From: Bacteroidales bacterium
Lineage (GTDB): Bacteria > Bacteroidota > Bacteroidia > Bacteroidales > VadinHA17
Reading direction: 5' to 3'
Assembly: GCA_012514255.1 (NCBI GenBank)
Contig: JAAZAP010000328.1
Coordinates: forward strand, 1 to 14,729
DNA: 14,729 nucleotides
Under the pieces are notes generated by a model that saw only the letters and a list, made by a program, of their open reading frames with translations, did not search any database and was not told where the DNA came from. Shown piece after piece: positions 6,527 through 14,693 of the stretch. Numbering within the stretch: position 1 is the first letter of the stretch; the number at the start of each line of letters is the position of its first letter. Both the position numbers and the translations under genes were made by a program.

Positions 6527-9500
6527 ATGCGCCCCGGCAGAATCCTGATATTTCTGCTTGCCGTCGTCCTGACACTTTTCATCCTCAGCCTGCTGACAAT
6601 CAGGCTGCAGCCTGACGAGAGCCTCATCAGGCATTTTGAAGAGAGTGTCCTGGCTGATTCCTCCATCACCGGCATCCATGGTGAGAGACAGGAATCCGGA
6701 GGCGTTGATGATCCGGAGAGTTACGCTGCAGGAAGTGGGACTACCGCCGCGAAAGAACAGTCAGGGGCTGACGTGCATGCCTTCGTGCGGCCCGATGATG
6801 GTGAGAGCCCGTCGCTGGAGATCCTGACAGGCCCGGGAGCGATGACCGATAGTCGGGTACCGCCTGAAGAAAATGCTGCCGGGTCAGGGCAGATGCCTGA
6901 CTACCTGCCGCCGGATGCCTCTTCCCGCTCATTATACCCCGGTGACATGGTAAGGGATTCAGTTGCCCGGAACAGGCAGGTCAGGATAGTTTATTATGGC
7001 GATTCGCAGGTTGAAGGTGACCGGGTGACCTCGCGCCTGAGAAAGGAGTTGAGAGAGAGTGGTGGAGGGACTGGTCCGGGAATGATATCGCCGGTCATGC
7101 CGGTGATGTATACCCGATCATTTGTGGTACGCTCATCGTCAAACTGGAAGAGATATACCCTTCTCGATTACAGGAACGGCACACTCCCTCACAACAGGCT
7201 TGGCCCCATGCTGGCCCTCTGCCGGTTCACCCCTCCGGGTGACAGCATGAAGACGCGTTCGTTTGCCACGGTAAAGATAAATAGCGTGCCGGGGGCCGAC
7301 TCTGCTGTGTCACGATATGACAACCTGAGAATCTTTTACGGCAATAATCATGACACAGTGCTTATAGGCATCCGTTCCGGTGATGCGCTGGTTGATTTTG
7401 CCATGCTGCAGATGGGTGAGGGACCTATGGAATACGCCATACCACTGCCGCAGGTGTCTGACGTGATCATAGAATTTACAGGACGTAACTCGCCGGATAT
7501 TTACGCTCTGAGCCTTGAGAGCGAGACGGGTGTTGTGGTTGACAATATCCCGGTGCGTGGAAGCGCCGGCCTCGAGTTCGTCATGACTGACATCAGGGGT
7601 TTTGAGGGATGCTATGACAGCCTCAGGCCTGACATTATATTCCTTCATTTCGGGCTTAATGTTGTCCGCAACGTCAGGAGCGAGTACCACTATTACGAGG
7701 AGGGACTGGTTAAGCAGGTCAACTGGCTGAAAGAGGCCTCCGGCGGCGCACCGGTGGTGCTTGTAAGCGTGACTGACATGGCGCTGCGTGATAATGACAC
7801 CATCCGCCATTTCCCGAACATAAGGGCCATCCGTGATGCCCAGAGAAAGGCAGCTGAGAGGAGCGGCGCACTCTTCTGGGATGCATGGGAGTCAATGGGA
7901 GGAGCGGGCTCGATACACAGATGGTATAACCACCGGCCTCCGCTTTCATCCAGAGATCTCACCCATCTGTCCAACGCGGGCACTGATACCCTGGCGGCAC
8001 GACTCTACTCAGACCTGCTGGCAGTCAGGCAATTCGGGTCAACAGATACTCCTGCAGAAACCGCTGACAGCAATGAAGCCGGTACGGATGCCGGAGACTC
8101 ACCTGTGTCATCTGAAGCTGATGATTCCCTGGCAGCAACGGACAGACCTGCCGGATCAGATGATCTCACATCAACCGGGGAGGAGATAACTGCAGACAGA
8201 GAAGATGTCCCCGGTATGGAAGAGAACATCTTCAGCCGGTTGGTCAGCCAGTTCTCATCTCTGTTGAAATACCACCCTGACCAGACCTTCATCTTTACCA
8301 CTCCCGGCTTCTGGATCTTCTTCCTGGTGGTAATAGCAGGATTTGCAATGCTTCACCGCCGCAGGGCCATGTGCCATACATGGCTGCTGGCGGTAAGTCT
8401 CTATTTCTACTACCGTGCAGGAGGACTGTTCATTATCCTGCTGCTGCTCACAACCCTTCTGACCTGGTTCACGGCCATCATGACTGACCGATCCGGAGGA
8501 CGGGGAGGTAAGCGCTTCTGGATGATTTCCAACATCATACTCCTGCTTGGATTCCTCTCCTATTTCAAGTATGCCGGCTTTTTTACCGAGACGATCAACT
8601 CACTGTTCCACACATCATTTGTTGCGCGTGACATCTTCTCTGTATGGTCCAACAGCCTCTTCGGCACGAATTTCAATGTCACAAACATTATACTGCCGGT
8701 GGGTATCTCATTCTTCACCTTCCAGGCGCTAAGCTACAGTATTGATGTCTACCGTGGCCGGATGGCAGCTGAACGCAATTTTACGGATTTTGCCTTCTAC
8801 CTTACCTTTTTTCCACAGCTTGTCGCCGGGCCCATTGTACGTGCCTCAGAATTTATGCCCCAGATGCGGGGTGATTATACAATCAGCCGGAATGAGTTCG
8901 GACATGGATTGTTCCTGATAGTGCAGGGACTGATCAAGAAGATGCTTATATCTGATTTCATCTCCACCGGGTTCATTGACCGGGTCTTTGATGCTCCGGC
9001 TATCTACTCGGGATTTGAGAACCTCATGGCCGTTTACGGGTACGGACTTCAGATATACTGTGACTTCTCCGGTTACACTGACATAGCCATCGGGGTTGCC
9101 CTGCTCATGGGTTTCCGCCTGCCGCTCAATTTTAACTCACCATATAAGGCAGTTAATGTCAGTGATTTCTGGAGGAGGTGGCATATTTCCCTTTCGCGCT
9201 GGCTCAAGGACTATCTGTATATTCCTCTTGGCGGGAACCGGAAGGGAACCCTGCGTACCGGCTTCAACCTGATGGTGACTATGCTGCTCGGCGGCTTGTG
9301 GCATGGTGCCGCAACCCGTTTCGTGGTCTGGGGCGGACTGCACGGTGTGGCCCTGGTGGCAGAGAAGATATGGCATTACCTCTTCAGGAGGATTGAGCGG
9401 AAGAGGCGTTTAGCATCCGTGGCAGGAATAATCCTTACTTTCAACTTTGTCAGTTTCGCGTGGATATTCTTCCGTGCGGGGACGATGGACCAGGCCGGTG

Positions 9501-9757
9501 TGATGATTTCACAGATCTTCTCAACATTCAGTCCCGGTCATTACGGACAGGTACTTATGGCTTACCTGCCGGTAATAGTGCTTATTGTTTCAGGATATAT
9601 TCTCCATTTCCTGCCCGTCACCGTGAAGGAGGCCTATAGAGGGCTCTTCATAAAAATGCCGGTTGTAGTCCAGTTCCTGGTTGCAGTGGCAGTGGCCCTG
9701 CTGCTTCACAAGGTGGGTGCCGGGGTGGTGCAGCCCTTCATCTATTTCCGGTTCTGA
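6527..9757 (+). CDS. SGNH hydrolase-MBOAT O-acyltransferase fusion, putative cell-wall or glycan O-acetylation enzyme
   Basis: This 1076-residue protein fuses two halves of a transmembrane acyl-transfer system. Residues 5-25 are a signal anchor, and 47-138 are low in complexity. At 150-500 lies an SGNH domain: YYGDSQ with nucleophile S160, RGSAG (344-348), HFGLN with oxyanion N378, and DLTH with D477/H480. An inserted beta-rich module at about 200-335 recalls Ape1/PatB-type esterases. An acidic Ser/Thr linker (505-562) leads to an AlgI/DltB-type MBOAT at about 590-1076, with many helices, LPVGISFFTFQ, FFPQLVAGPIVR, WRRWHISLSRWL (H886) and GGLWHGAA (H926, the expected catalytic His). The ending PFIYFRF is typical of Bacteroidota MBOAT proteins. 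By family knowledge, the MBOAT half passes acyl groups from a cytoplasmic donor and the SGNH half transfers or removes them outside. Peptidoglycan is favoured by the adjacent mltD; exopolysaccharide is the alternative. Confidence 0.87.
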   Translation: MRPGRILIFLLAVVLTLFILSLLTIRLQPDESLIRHFEESVLADSSITGIHGERQESGGVDDPESYAAGSGTTAAKEQSGADVHAFVRPDDGESPSLEILTGPGAMTDSRVPPEENAAGSGQMPDYLPPDASSRSLYPGDMVRDSVARNRQVRIVYYGDSQVEGDRVTSRLRKELRESGGGTGPGMISPVMPVMYTRSFVVRSSSNWKRYTLLDYRNGTLPHNRLGPMLALCRFTPPGDSMKTRSFATVKINSVPGADSAVSRYDNLRIFYGNNHDTVLIGIRSGDALVDFAMLQMGEGPMEYAIPLPQVSDVIIEFTGRNSPDIYALSLESETGVVVDNIPVRGSAGLEFVMTDIRGFEGCYDSLRPDIIFLHFGLNVVRNVRSEYHYYEEGLVKQVNWLKEASGGAPVVLVSVTDMALRDNDTIRHFPNIRAIRDAQRKAAERSGALFWDAWESMGGAGSIHRWYNHRPPLSSRDLTHLSNAGTDTLAARLYSDLLAVRQFGSTDTPAETADSNEAGTDAGDSPVSSEADDSLAATDRPAGSDDLTSTGEEITADREDVPGMEENIFSRLVSQFSSLLKYHPDQTFIFTTPGFWIFFLVVIAGFAMLHRRRAMCHTWLLAVSLYFYYRAGGLFIILLLLTTLLTWFTAIMTDRSGGRGGKRFWMISNIILLLGFLSYFKYAGFFTETINSLFHTSFVARDIFSVWSNSLFGTNFNVTNIILPVGISFFTFQALSYSIDVYRGRMAAERNFTDFAFYLTFFPQLVAGPIVRASEFMPQMRGDYTISRNEFGHGLFLIVQGLIKKMLISDFISTGFIDRVFDAPAIYSGFENLMAVYGYGLQIYCDFSGYTDIAIGVALLMGFRLPLNFNSPYKAVNVSDFWRRWHISLSRWLKDYLYIPLGGNRKGTLRTGFNLMVTMLLGGLWHGAATRFVVWGGLHGVALVAEKIWHYLFRRIERKRRLASVAGIILTFNFVSFAWIFFRAGTMDQAGVMISQIFSTFSPGHYGQVLMAYLPVIVLIVSGYILHFLPVTVKEAYRGLFIKMPVVVQFLVAVAVALLLHKVGAGVVQPFIYFRF

Positions 9758-9785
9758 AAAGACTCCTTTCCGCAGGTATGTCACT

Positions 9786-12146
9786 TTACCGGCTCTCTGT
9801 CATCAGTTCGGCTTCTGACATGCCTTCAGAAGAGGCTTTTATCATTACCCTGCCGGGACTGCCTGACCGCAGGAGGATTGATGCTATACCTGCCTCGGCC
9901 CTTACAGGGTTGGCACCTATCACCTCCGCGTTCCCCCTGACCGTGAACTCCACCAGTGAGTCAGCGGTGTGAGCCTGGTTGCCTGCTGAGTCAATAAGTG
10001 TAGCATAAACAAAGACTGCATCCGAATTGTCACCCCTCAGTGGCTTGTTGCTGAGATCGGCTGAGAGGCGAAGCGCTACAGGTTTTCCCGGTGTGCTGAC
10101 CGTGTGTGATACGATCACAGTGCCATTCCTCAGGGCATTTGCCTTTATGGTTCCCGGAACATAATCCGGAAGGGTGAAGGTAAAGGGCGGATGCAGCAGG
10201 TTTAGCGAAGCACTGTCAATGTCTGGTCCCTGTACAGCAATAAGGGAGTCGTTGCGGAACAGCTGTATGCTGTCGGCATTACTGAAGACCCTCACCATGT
10301 TGCCTGATTCAGGAAGGTTATGATGGGCAATAAAGCAGACCGGTCCGTGATCATGCTGGCTCCGGTAGAACCAGTAGGCGAACTTTGGCAACCTGAAGAT
10401 ATCCATGATGCCTGAGGTCTCCAGATCAGGAGCATTTCCCCTGTTATAGTCGTACATGAGCCAGTTGGCGTCGCCAATGCAAGGACCGTAGAGATTGTCG
10501 TTATGTGCTTCCTGGAAGTTCAGGGCCTGTTGAAGCATGCGTCTGTCACCATCTCCCCGGGTCTGTCTCGAGGTTCTCTCAGATGATCCCGGGTCGCTGA
10601 ATTCCTTCTGGTCAATGCCGGCATCCTGTGTATAGTATTCCCAATCGCCATACACACTGATGAAGAGCGGTTTCGCCTTGCGGTAGTCTTTCCAGTAACC
10701 GGGAGCCTCTGCATGCTGGCGGGCAGGGGTAAAGATATCACATATGGTGTCCATCCAGCTGCATGTGGCATTGTTGCCATAGGGGAGCTCTTCCTTGACG
10801 GCCAGATGAAGCCTGTTCAGGAAGGGTATCGGCATGAGGGTCTCATTGAGTGACGCCTCCCACATCACCACCGATGGATGGTTACGGTCACGGCGGCACA
10901 TCATACGGGCATCCCGGACTACCGCTTCGGCAAAGAGCGAGTCACCCATGAACTGCCATCCGGGGATAGCATCAATGACCATCAGTCCAAGCTCATCGCA
11001 TGCATCCAAAAAAGCAGGCGAAGGAGGATAGTGTGAGCTCCGGACAATATTGAAACCTGCCTCCCTTATCTTCAGTGCATCACGGTAACTTGCATTATCA
11101 GACAGAGCACAACCTATATAGGGATATTCCTGGTGCCTGTTTGTACCGGCAAGCCTTACAGGCTGTCCGTTGAGCAGCAATCCCTTGTCATGGGTAAACC
11201 GCACGGTACGTATACCTGTGCGCGTCTCCCTGCTGTCTGTTACTGAGCCGTTCTCTGACAGCAACTCTGTCCTGATGGTGTATAAGAATGGCGTCTCAGG
11301 GGTCCATAGGGCAGGCTGCATTACCATGATCCGGGTCATTAGACAGGTGCTCTGTCCGGGCTCAAGATCAGTCAGCTCGGACAGTGATGAGGCAACCTCC
11401 AGTCCGGCAGCATCCAGCAGGATATTCCTCATGCGGAAAGACCTGGGCATACGGTCATCATTGACTACTTGAGCAGAAAGGGTCAGGGTGGCCGACTCAC
11501 TGCTCACATCTCCCAAACCGGTAATGATCCCTCCTCCGGGAGGCTCACTGGATTGTGCATGAGTGGTTATATGCAATTTGTCAGTAACATAAAGGCTCAC
11601 ATTGCGGTAAAGCCCGCTGTACCACAAAAAGTCGAGTTCATTAAGAGGCTTGCCGGGAGGAATATGAGGGTTCTCCCTGTTATCCAGCCTGATGAGTATC
11701 TCATTCTCCTTACCGTATGCAAGATCATTGGTGAGGTTAATGTAGAAGGGCAGGTACCCTCCTGTATGACGTGCTATCTCAGCGCCGTTGAGGTAGACAA
11801 TGGCATCATGCATTGCGCCGTCAAAGAGAAGGCCGGTGTGCCTGTGCTTCTGCCGCTTGCCGGGTCTGTAGATCTTCTTGTACCAGCAGATGCCGGTCCA
11901 CTGTGTCCCTGAGACTACCAGCGGTTCAATGAAGGCTGTGTGTGGAAGAGAGACCTCCTCCCATTTGTGGTTCGGGATGATCCCGGGCAGTATCTTTTCA
12001 GCATTGGCTGAATCCTGCCTGATGAAGAGCCATCCGTCATTGAAGGAGACCGGTATGCCCTCCTTATCCCTCCTGTTGCATGAGGCAATTATAAGAAGCA
12101 CTGTCATCAGTGTCACCAGGAGCAGTATGAAAGGGATCCTTCTCAT
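9786..12146 (-). CDS. Glycoside hydrolase family 2 lipoprotein (beta-galactosidase-like), nucleophile apparently replaced
   Basis: This 786-residue lipoprotein has a hydrophobic signal at 5-20 and lipobox IASC with C23. It shows the GH2 layout: a sugar-binding jelly roll at about 32-190 (including WYKKIYRP and FDGAMHDAIVYLNG), an Ig-like domain at about 195-315, a TIM barrel at about 320-600 (GTNRHQEYP 334-342, REAGFNIVRSSHYPPSP 361-377) and C-terminal beta domains at about 610-685 and 688-780 resembling DUF4982 and Glyco_hydro2_C5. The acid/base is E435 (SLNE). At the nucleophile site, where relatives have Ser-Glu-Tyr-Gly, it reads ISVYGDWEY: V498, codon GTG, one base from GAG. The protein may bind sugar without cutting it, or the base may be an error. 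The family works outside the cytoplasm on beta-linked sugars. The start overlaps the preceding regulator's stop by four bases. The substrate cannot be read from the sequence. Confidence 0.9.
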   Translation of the reverse strand: MRRIPFILLLVTLMTVLLIIASCNRRDKEGIPVSFNDGWLFIRQDSANAEKILPGIIPNHKWEEVSLPHTAFIEPLVVSGTQWTGICWYKKIYRPGKRQKHRHTGLLFDGAMHDAIVYLNGAEIARHTGGYLPFYINLTNDLAYGKENEILIRLDNRENPHIPPGKPLNELDFLWYSGLYRNVSLYVTDKLHITTHAQSSEPPGGGIITGLGDVSSESATLTLSAQVVNDDRMPRSFRMRNILLDAAGLEVASSLSELTDLEPGQSTCLMTRIMVMQPALWTPETPFLYTIRTELLSENGSVTDSRETRTGIRTVRFTHDKGLLLNGQPVRLAGTNRHQEYPYIGCALSDNASYRDALKIREAGFNIVRSSHYPPSPAFLDACDELGLMVIDAIPGWQFMGDSLFAEAVVRDARMMCRRDRNHPSVVMWEASLNETLMPIPFLNRLHLAVKEELPYGNNATCSWMDTICDIFTPARQHAEAPGYWKDYRKAKPLFISVYGDWEYYTQDAGIDQKEFSDPGSSERTSRQTRGDGDRRMLQQALNFQEAHNDNLYGPCIGDANWLMYDYNRGNAPDLETSGIMDIFRLPKFAYWFYRSQHDHGPVCFIAHHNLPESGNMVRVFSNADSIQLFRNDSLIAVQGPDIDSASLNLLHPPFTFTLPDYVPGTIKANALRNGTVIVSHTVSTPGKPVALRLSADLSNKPLRGDNSDAVFVYATLIDSAGNQAHTADSLVEFTVRGNAEVIGANPVRAEAGIASILLRSGSPGRVMIKASSEGMSEAELMTESR

Positions 12147-13321
12147 ATCTCAGTGAAGCCTGATACAGGCCGGGCGTAGGCTATGACATCCTTTCCCGTA
12201 ATCTCTTCAGGACAAAGGATGACAAGCCTCTCAAGCACATTCCTGAACTCCCTGATGTTGCCGGTCCATTTGATCTTCTGCAGCTCTGTGATTGCATCGG
12301 GGGTGATCTTCTTGAGACTCATTCCATATTCCCCGCAGATGAGATTATTGAAATGCTCCGCAAGAATGGGTATGTCATCACTTCTCTCGTTGAGAGTAGG
12401 CACATGTATCAGTATCACGCTCAGGCGGTGGTAAAGGTCCTCGCGGAAGGTATTGCGGTCTATCTCTTCCCTGATATTCTTGTTGGTGGCAGCAATCACC
12501 CTGACATCAACATGTATATCCTTGTCTGATCCCACGCGTGTGATCTTGTTCTCCTGGAGTGCCCTGAGAACCTTTGCCTGGGCTGCCAGGCTCATGTCTC
12601 CCACCTCATCGAGGAAGATGGTGCCACCGTTGGCCTGTTCAAACTTGCCTATACGCTGTTTTATGGCTGAGGTGAATGATCCCTTCTCATGGCCGAAGAG
12701 CTCACTTTCAATCAGCTCTGAGGGTATGGCTGCGCAATTGACCTCCACGAAAGGTCCGCGCGAACGGGAGCTTTTTTCATGTATCTGATGCGCCACCAGC
12801 TCCTTGCCTGTTCCATTAGCACCCGTGATCAGCACCCGCGCTTCCGTGGGAGCCACCCTGTCAATCATCTCCTTCACCTGGATGATTGCGGGGGAGTTTC
12901 CCACAATCTCATATTTTTTGCTTACCTGTTTCTTCAGCACCTTGGTCTGGGTGATCAGTGATCCTCTCTCCAGTGCATTGCGGATGGTAATGAGGAGCCT
13001 GTTGAGATCGAGCGGTTTTTCCAGGAAGTCAAAAGCTCCCTTCCTGATGGAGTCAACGGCCGTATCAATGTTGCCGTGACCGGAGATCATTATCACAGGC
13101 ACATCGGCTGATTGTTCCTGTAGCTTCTGCAATACCTCTATGCCATCCATCTTGGCCATCTTGATATCGCACAGAACGGCATCATAATGGTGCTGTGTGA
13201 AGAGCTCTATGCCTGCCGCACCCTCCTCGGCCATATCAACCTCATATTTTTCATATTCAAGCACATCCTTCAGAGTGTTCCTGATTGACCTTTCATCATC
13301 TATAACTAAAATCCTGGGCAT
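12143..13321 (-). CDS. NtrC-family sigma-54 response regulator lacking a DNA-binding domain
   Basis: This 392-residue regulator has a receiver domain at about 1-120 (acidic D8/D9, phospho-acceptor D52, S80, K102) and an AAA+ sigma-54 activator domain at about 138-370. The latter has Walker A GANGTGKE (167-174), the ESELFGHEKGSFTSA block (205-219), Walker B TIFLDEVGDM (234-243), arginine-finger candidates R293/R299, and sensor II GNIREFRN (354-361). The sigma-54-contact loop reads GSFTSA instead of GAFTGA, keeping the F-T core. Only about 22 residues follow the AAA+ lid, so the usual C-terminal Fis-type HTH is missing. Such a protein could act from solution on sigma-54 holoenzyme or with a partner. 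No sensor kinase is next to it. It lies 13 bp after the permease gene and overlaps the GH2 gene as ATGA. The ATG at 13321 directly precedes the canonical receiver start (PRILVIDDE). Confidence 0.92.
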   Translation of the reverse strand: MPRILVIDDERSIRNTLKDVLEYEKYEVDMAEEGAAGIELFTQHHYDAVLCDIKMAKMDGIEVLQKLQEQSADVPVIMISGHGNIDTAVDSIRKGAFDFLEKPLDLNRLLITIRNALERGSLITQTKVLKKQVSKKYEIVGNSPAIIQVKEMIDRVAPTEARVLITGANGTGKELVAHQIHEKSSRSRGPFVEVNCAAIPSELIESELFGHEKGSFTSAIKQRIGKFEQANGGTIFLDEVGDMSLAAQAKVLRALQENKITRVGSDKDIHVDVRVIAATNKNIREEIDRNTFREDLYHRLSVILIHVPTLNERSDDIPILAEHFNNLICGEYGMSLKKITPDAITELQKIKWTGNIREFRNVLERLVILCPEEITGKDVIAYARPVSGFTEI

Positions 13322-13334
13322 GTTTGTTTGAGAT

Positions 13335-14690
13335 TTATCCTTTGTATGTCAGCCACTTCCATAGTTCCTTGTACGAGGTTTTCTTGCCATACATGAGTAT
13401 GCCAGTGCGGTAGATCTTTGCCGCCATCCATACGGCGCCGAAGAGCGTCAGCAACATAAGGGCCATTGAGAGGATTATTTCCCAGGCAGGTACGTCAAAC
13501 GGTATGCGGGCAATCATAACAATGGGCGAGGTGAATGGGATAATGGAGAACCAGAAGGCCAGTGAGCTCTCGGGGTTCTGCATGACACCCATGGCAACGA
13601 TCAGGGCGAGAATAATGGGTATGGTTACCGGCAGCATGAACTGCTGCGTCTCCGTCTCGTTGTCCACGGCTGAGCCTATGGCAGCGAAGAGTGAGGCATA
13701 GAGAAGGTATCCCGTCAGGAAGAAGAAGATGAAGCAGAAGATGATCAGGCCCCAGGGCTGATTCAGTGCCCCGGCAAAAAGCTCCTGGAATTCCGAAAGC
13801 TGTTCAGCACTCATTGTTGCAGCGCCCGTGTCCGGCATTGCCTGGTCTGCCTCGGCAAAGCTCTGTGGCAGCTGCTGTATCTGCTCCATGGCCGACTCGG
13901 GGAGCAGAACAGTCTTCATGACCATTACCAGGGCGAAGGTAAGCAGAATCCAAAGCGCGAACTGGGTAAGACCAACCAGGGCCACGCCGATGATCTTGCC
14001 AAGCATTAGCTGCACCGGCTTGACCGACGAGACAATAACCTCAACGATACGGTTGGTCTTCTCCTCAATGACTCCACGCATAACCATGGAACCGAACATG
14101 AACACGAGCATATACATCAGGAATCCGCCTATATAGGCCAGGGCCATGGAGATGCCGGTGCTTGTTTCGCGGGCTCCTCCTGACACATCGATTTTGAGGG
14201 TCTGTATCCTCACGCTCGTGTTGATGGTCCGGAGGATCTCATCAAGGTTCTCAATATTGTAGGCAAGCAGCTTCTGTTTCTCTATCTCCTTCTCCAGTGA
14301 TCCTGAAATATGGTTCAGAAGTCCTATCGGAGGCTGTTTCCTTGAAATAAGTTGCACTGCATCAGGGGTTGTAACAATCTGGGGTGAGATGTAGAGCACC
14401 CCGTAATACCCCAGATCGGGAAAATTGTTTTTTATGTCATTGAGTCTTACCCCGGTGAGGTATTCAAAATCAGTATCCTTGGTGTCAGGTATGACATTGG
14501 TGAAGAGGTCAGATCCGTCCTCAATAACGGCTATCTTCTTTAAATCCTTGTCTTCGTTCCCCATGACAAACATCGGTATAATGAAGATAAGGGCAAAAAG
14601 AAGAGGGGTAAGGAGGGTCATGATGAGGAATGATTTCTTCCGTACCCTGGTGATGTACTCCCTGCGGATGATAAGTGAAATCTTGTTCAT
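13335..14690 (-). CDS. ABC-2 type transporter permease (NatB/YhaP-like)
   Basis: This 451-residue inner-membrane permease is of the ABC-2 export type. It starts with NKISLIIRREYITRVRKKSF, an amphipathic basic segment typical of this Bacteroidota family. A first membrane helix (about 22-43) is followed by an extracytoplasmic domain (about 45-178). Further helices lie at about 181-205, 231-258, 314-340, 352-369, 379-397 and 404-425. The loop EEKTNRIVEVIVSSVKP (209-225) after the second helix is the family hallmark and probably contacts the ATPase. No ATP-binding cassette is in this chain, so a partner ATPase is needed; it is probably the gene just upstream, whose tail appears at the window edge. 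In NatAB the substrate is Na+, but the substrate cannot be assigned here. It heads the part of the leftward cluster seen in the window. Confidence 0.9.
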   Translation of the reverse strand: MNKISLIIRREYITRVRKKSFLIMTLLTPLLFALIFIIPMFVMGNEDKDLKKIAVIEDGSDLFTNVIPDTKDTDFEYLTGVRLNDIKNNFPDLGYYGVLYISPQIVTTPDAVQLISRKQPPIGLLNHISGSLEKEIEKQKLLAYNIENLDEILRTINTSVRIQTLKIDVSGGARETSTGISMALAYIGGFLMYMLVFMFGSMVMRGVIEEKTNRIVEVIVSSVKPVQLMLGKIIGVALVGLTQFALWILLTFALVMVMKTVLLPESAMEQIQQLPQSFAEADQAMPDTGAATMSAEQLSEFQELFAGALNQPWGLIIFCFIFFFLTGYLLYASLFAAIGSAVDNETETQQFMLPVTIPIILALIVAMGVMQNPESSLAFWFSIIPFTSPIVMIARIPFDVPAWEIILSMALMLLTLFGAVWMAAKIYRTGILMYGKKTSYKELWKWLTYKG

Positions 14691-14693
14691 GGC

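Noticed and set aside
7310..7810. 166-codon open frame on - inside the SGNH-MBOAT gene
   Set aside because: It lies wholly opposite strongly conserved SGNH coding sequence, has no family-like features and no promoter; it is a shadow of the real gene.
9758..9785. Terminator between the convergent SGNH-MBOAT and GH2 genes
   Set aside because: The 28-bp spacer shows no stem-loop with a T-run on either strand.
11469..11912. 147-codon open frame on + inside the GH2 gene
   Set aside because: It is antisense to recognisable GH2 domains, and its translation shows no signal peptide or known motif.
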